A DNA stretch of 64,000 bases from Panorpa germanica. Lineage: Eukaryota; Arthropoda; Insecta; Mecoptera; Panorpidae. A program made the position numbers and the translations under genes. The stretch's first letter is position 1. Every line of letters begins with the position of its first letter. A model generated the notes under the pieces. The model did not search any database, was not told where the DNA came from, and was given only the letters and a program-made list of their open reading frames with translations. The stretch covers positions 1 to 64,000 of the forward strand of contig OY783213.1 in NCBI GenBank assembly GCA_963678705.1, in the 5' to 3' direction. This document shows positions 61,572 through 64,000 of the stretch, one piece after another.

Positions 61572-62042
61572 GTAAGTAGGCATAAGTACAAGTATGTACA
61601 TAATATATTTATAGAAATTCAGTGTGCCTTTGATAATGTCTGGTGGCCAAGTGACCTTCAAAGAATTAGACCGGCAAAAACCTCTAGGTACGTCTACTGC
61701 GCTATGGAGAAATATTTTTATTGTCGAACATTAATTTTACAAACCGATTACCGTTCTATGAAAAGGCAACTATCTAAAGGTTGTCCTCAGCGATCCGTAA
61801 TGGGGCCTGAGCTCTGGAACATGGTATTCGACGAGAACTGTGTTTTTTACTCGAAAGGTTGTGTAAACGTATGTTTTGCCAACGATAATGTCATCCTTAT
61901 CGGTGCAAATAGTACAGAACAACTAGAAAGCCGTTCTCGACCTGCTATAGATAAAATCTGTAGTTCCTTGAAGCTAGAAAGATACGAAACAAATACGGTA
62001 ACAACGAATGATAAACTGTCACAAGGACGGAATGAAGCTTAA
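61572..62042 (+). pseudogene. R1-clade RT fragment, L unit 8
   Basis: An open frame of about 156 codons with a composite origin: the 5' part up to RPAIDKICS as in L unit 4, the tail SLKLERYETNTVTT and LSQGRNEA as in L unit 2. Motif A Asp is kept; motif C is FAND. Confidence 0.85.
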
Positions 62043-62551
62043 ACTCTGCAACTATGCTGACACTATACAAAAGGGCATTTATGCTAATGGTTGTGTATTT
62101 TGCTTCGGCATGGAATTACAGGATTAATCTTCCAGATCTCCCATGCAAAGAACTATGTCATTGACGATGACTCGTTGTTGCAGAACTGTATCTACAGAAG
62201 TGGTGCAGGTGATATTGGGGACAATTCCTTTATATTTAAAAATCACTTATGCACTTACTCAAGTTCAAATTACGCTAGAACTAAAAAAATCAAATTTTTG
62301 ATGATTTAAAATTAATGCGAAAAATTTTAAGGATTTAAAGTTAATGCGGCTGTAGGATAAAAGTCTGAAGACGATACCAAATATATTGCCAAAGAGATAA
62401 ATGCATATATGCATAAGCTCTGGCAAGACAGATGGGACTTAATACAAAAAGGAAGACCTACGTATTGGTTTACAAGGACGTTAATATTGCATTGCAACAC
62501 AAGTGGTTCCCATCTACTATGTGTGTGATCGGCTCCTGCTACTTTAGGTGA
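62032..62551 (+). pseudogene. C-terminal pol fragment, L unit 8
   Basis: Matches L unit 2 closely, including the TGACTCGTTGTTGC variant and CAAATTTTTGATG. CRTVSTEVVQVILGTIPL and KLWQDRWDLIQKGRPTYW remain readable. Confidence 0.7.
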
Positions 62552-63141
62552 AAAAAGTGATTAAAAGGGAGAAATTAATTACGGAAAAAAATTAAATAAA
62601 TTATATGAATACTTTTTCAAACGAAAAGTATTTAAGTTTGTTTTGAATTTGTGTTAATTTACCCTAAACAAAATGTTTTTACAAAAGTTTGACAGTTGGA
62701 AACCAGTGTTAGAAACGAATTCTTCATTACGCGTACACGCGGTCTTATAAACATAACCTCAAAATTGTAACTTTGGTGTTTGATATAAGACATTAATAAG
62801 TGCGATAGACAAAAAAAGTGATAATAATTAGGTTAGTGTTAGTGCTAAAACATCAAATGGGTAAGAAATTCAAGAAATCTGTAGAGCTATATATGGAAGA
62901 CCTCATATAAACACTACAAATATACGGAAGACAAAAGGTTGCCGCCCACTATCAAGTAAGTCGATTAACATTAACTATAAATAATATTAAAACATAAGAA
63001 TTAGTTTATATAAATGCGTGTTTTAAATAATAAAGAGAGTGTATTAATTGTTATAAGTAATTAAGTGAACAATATATGCGGTTTTCTTTGAAATAGTGAT
63101 TGATCGTTCATGAACATTCAATGGTAACAAACAAATGGTAA

Positions 63142-63510
63142 GTAAGTAGGCATAAGTACAAGTATGTACATGAGATATTTATAGAAATTCAGTGTGCCTT
63201 TGATAATGTCTGGTGGCTAAGTGACCTTCAAAGAATTAGACCGGCAAAAACCTCTAGGTACGTCTACTGCGCTATGGGGAACTATTTTCATTGTCGAACA
63301 TTAATTTTACAAACCGATTATTGTTTCATGAAAAGGCAACTATCTAAAGGTTGTCCTCAGCGATCCGTAACGGGGCCTGAGCTCTGGAACATGGTATTCG
63401 ACGAGAACTGTGTTTATCACTCGAAAGGTTGTGTAAACGTATGTTTTGCCAACGATAATGTGATCTTTATCGGTGCAAATAGTACAGTACAACTAGAAAG
63501 CCGTTCTTGA
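63142..63510 (+). pseudogene. R1-clade RT fragment, L unit 9
   Basis: Same arrangement and same early TGA as L unit 3, including the Leu for Pro in FDNVWWLSD. Private changes give GNYFHC and DYCFMKRQ. Confidence 0.84.
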
Positions 63511-63620
63511 CCTGCTATAGATAAAATATGTAGTTTCTTGAAGCTACTAAGCTACAAAACAAATACGGTAACAACGAATGATAAACTTGTAACACACCTT
63601 GCGCGTGTCACAAGGACGGA

Positions 63621-64000
63621 ATGAAGCTTAAACTCGGCAACTATGCTGACACTATACAAGGGGGCATTTATGCCAATGGTTGTGTATTGTGCTTCGGCAT
63701 GGTATTACAGGATCAATCTTCCAGATCTTCCATGCAAAGATCTATGTTATTGACGATGACGCGTTGTTGCAGAACTGTATCTACAGAAGTGGTGGAGGTG
63801 ATATTGGGGACAATTCCTTTAGATTTAAATATCACTCATGCACTTAATCAAGTACAAATTACGCTAGAACTGAAAAAATTAAATTTTGATGAATTAAAAT
63901 TAAAGCGACAAATTTCGAGGATTTAAAGTTAATGCGGCTGTAGGATAAAAGTCTGGAGACGATACCAAATATATTGCCAAAGAGATGAATGCATATATGC
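63621..64000 (+). pseudogene. C-terminal pol fragment, L unit 9 (partial)
   Basis: Open 63621-63926 with MQRSMLLTMTRCCRTVSTEV and GTIPLDLNITHALNQ, then TAA. The LWQDRWD segment lies just beyond the window. Confidence 0.74.

Larger units (their letters stand above)
61483..63052 (+). repeat. L unit 8 (mosaic, 18-bp deletion)
   Basis: 1,570 bp. It begins like L units 2 and 7 (TTAACGATATATGCGG), follows L unit 4 through the RT region (GTACATAATATATTT, AATGTCATCC) and then L unit 2 from about 61,960 (GAAGCTAGAAAGATACG, the 18-bp deletion). Confidence 0.88.
48815..64000 (+). repeat. Satellite array, long-monomer family L (~1.59 kb units)
   Basis: One hybrid unit, eight complete long units and one cut unit follow the short array in the same orientation and phase. 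Spacing is 1,570-1,588 bp. Long units share the layout of family S but keep about 485 bp more retrotransposon sequence: the RT motif C region and the C-terminal region with its CRTVST and LWQDRWD signatures. They lack the SKTK segment present in family S. The noncoding part is clearly homologous to that of S but diverged, with the ATG of the promoter-like module and the S hairpin lost. The array continues beyond the window. Confidence 0.96.
63053..64000 (+). repeat. L unit 9, cut by the window end
   Basis: The first 948 bp of a unit matching L unit 3 (GTAACGGGGCC, TGTGTTTATCACTCG, GTACAGTACAAC). It starts with the variant TTATAAGTAATTAAG. Confidence 0.9.

Overview
The window is one uninterrupted satellite DNA array, read from end to end on the + strand, with no intact gene. 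About 54 tandem monomers can be laid out in a constant phase, and the first and last bases both lie inside the array. Each monomer carries a dead fragment of the pol gene of a non-LTR retrotransposon (R1-clade-like: AFDNVWWP, KGCPQRSVMGPELWN and CRTVST signatures) joined to about 0.6 kb of very AT-rich DNA that I cannot assign. R1-clade elements, TTAGG-like words and a tRNA-derived SINE point to an arthropod, most likely an insect. A lepidopteran (for example sex-chromosome or heterochromatic satellite) is only a guess.

Layout. Positions 1-48,814 hold 44 short monomers, nearly all 1,098-1,104 bp (family S). Position 48,815-50,398 is a hybrid monomer, S-type for its first ~200 bp and then long-type. 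Positions 50,399-64,000 hold long monomers of 1,570-1,588 bp (family L), the last one cut by the window. The families share the same order of parts but have lost different pieces of the retrotransposon: S lacks the RT active-site (motif C) segment and most of the C-terminal region, while L lacks the SKTK segment that S keeps. Neither can be the direct parent of the other.

On top of the monomer repeat there are higher-order repeats: a 3,309-bp trimer (2 copies, 1-6,618), a 2,207-bp dimer (3 copies, 14,341-20,961), a 5,517-bp pentamer (26,477-31,993 and 31,994-37,797) and a nearly identical 5,508-bp pentamer (about 37.2-42.7 kb and 42.7-48.2 kb). Family L shows mosaic monomers with narrow switch points. 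The only foreign insertion is a minus-strand tRNA-derived SINE at 32,219-32,487 with an 18-bp target duplication; the empty site survives in the sister pentamer.

The non-coding half of the unit carries recurring small signals: a CpG-rich inverted repeat, a 20-bp perfect palindrome (family S), and a compact TATA / short leader / ATG / GTAAGT / AATAAA arrangement resembling the promoter and first exon of an insect gene. This module is the best candidate for something undescribed, but its activity is inference. The open frames of 60-145 codons in the window are retrotransposon remnants, antisense shadows, or a fusion through the SINE; many of the S-type ones have only TTG as a possible start.
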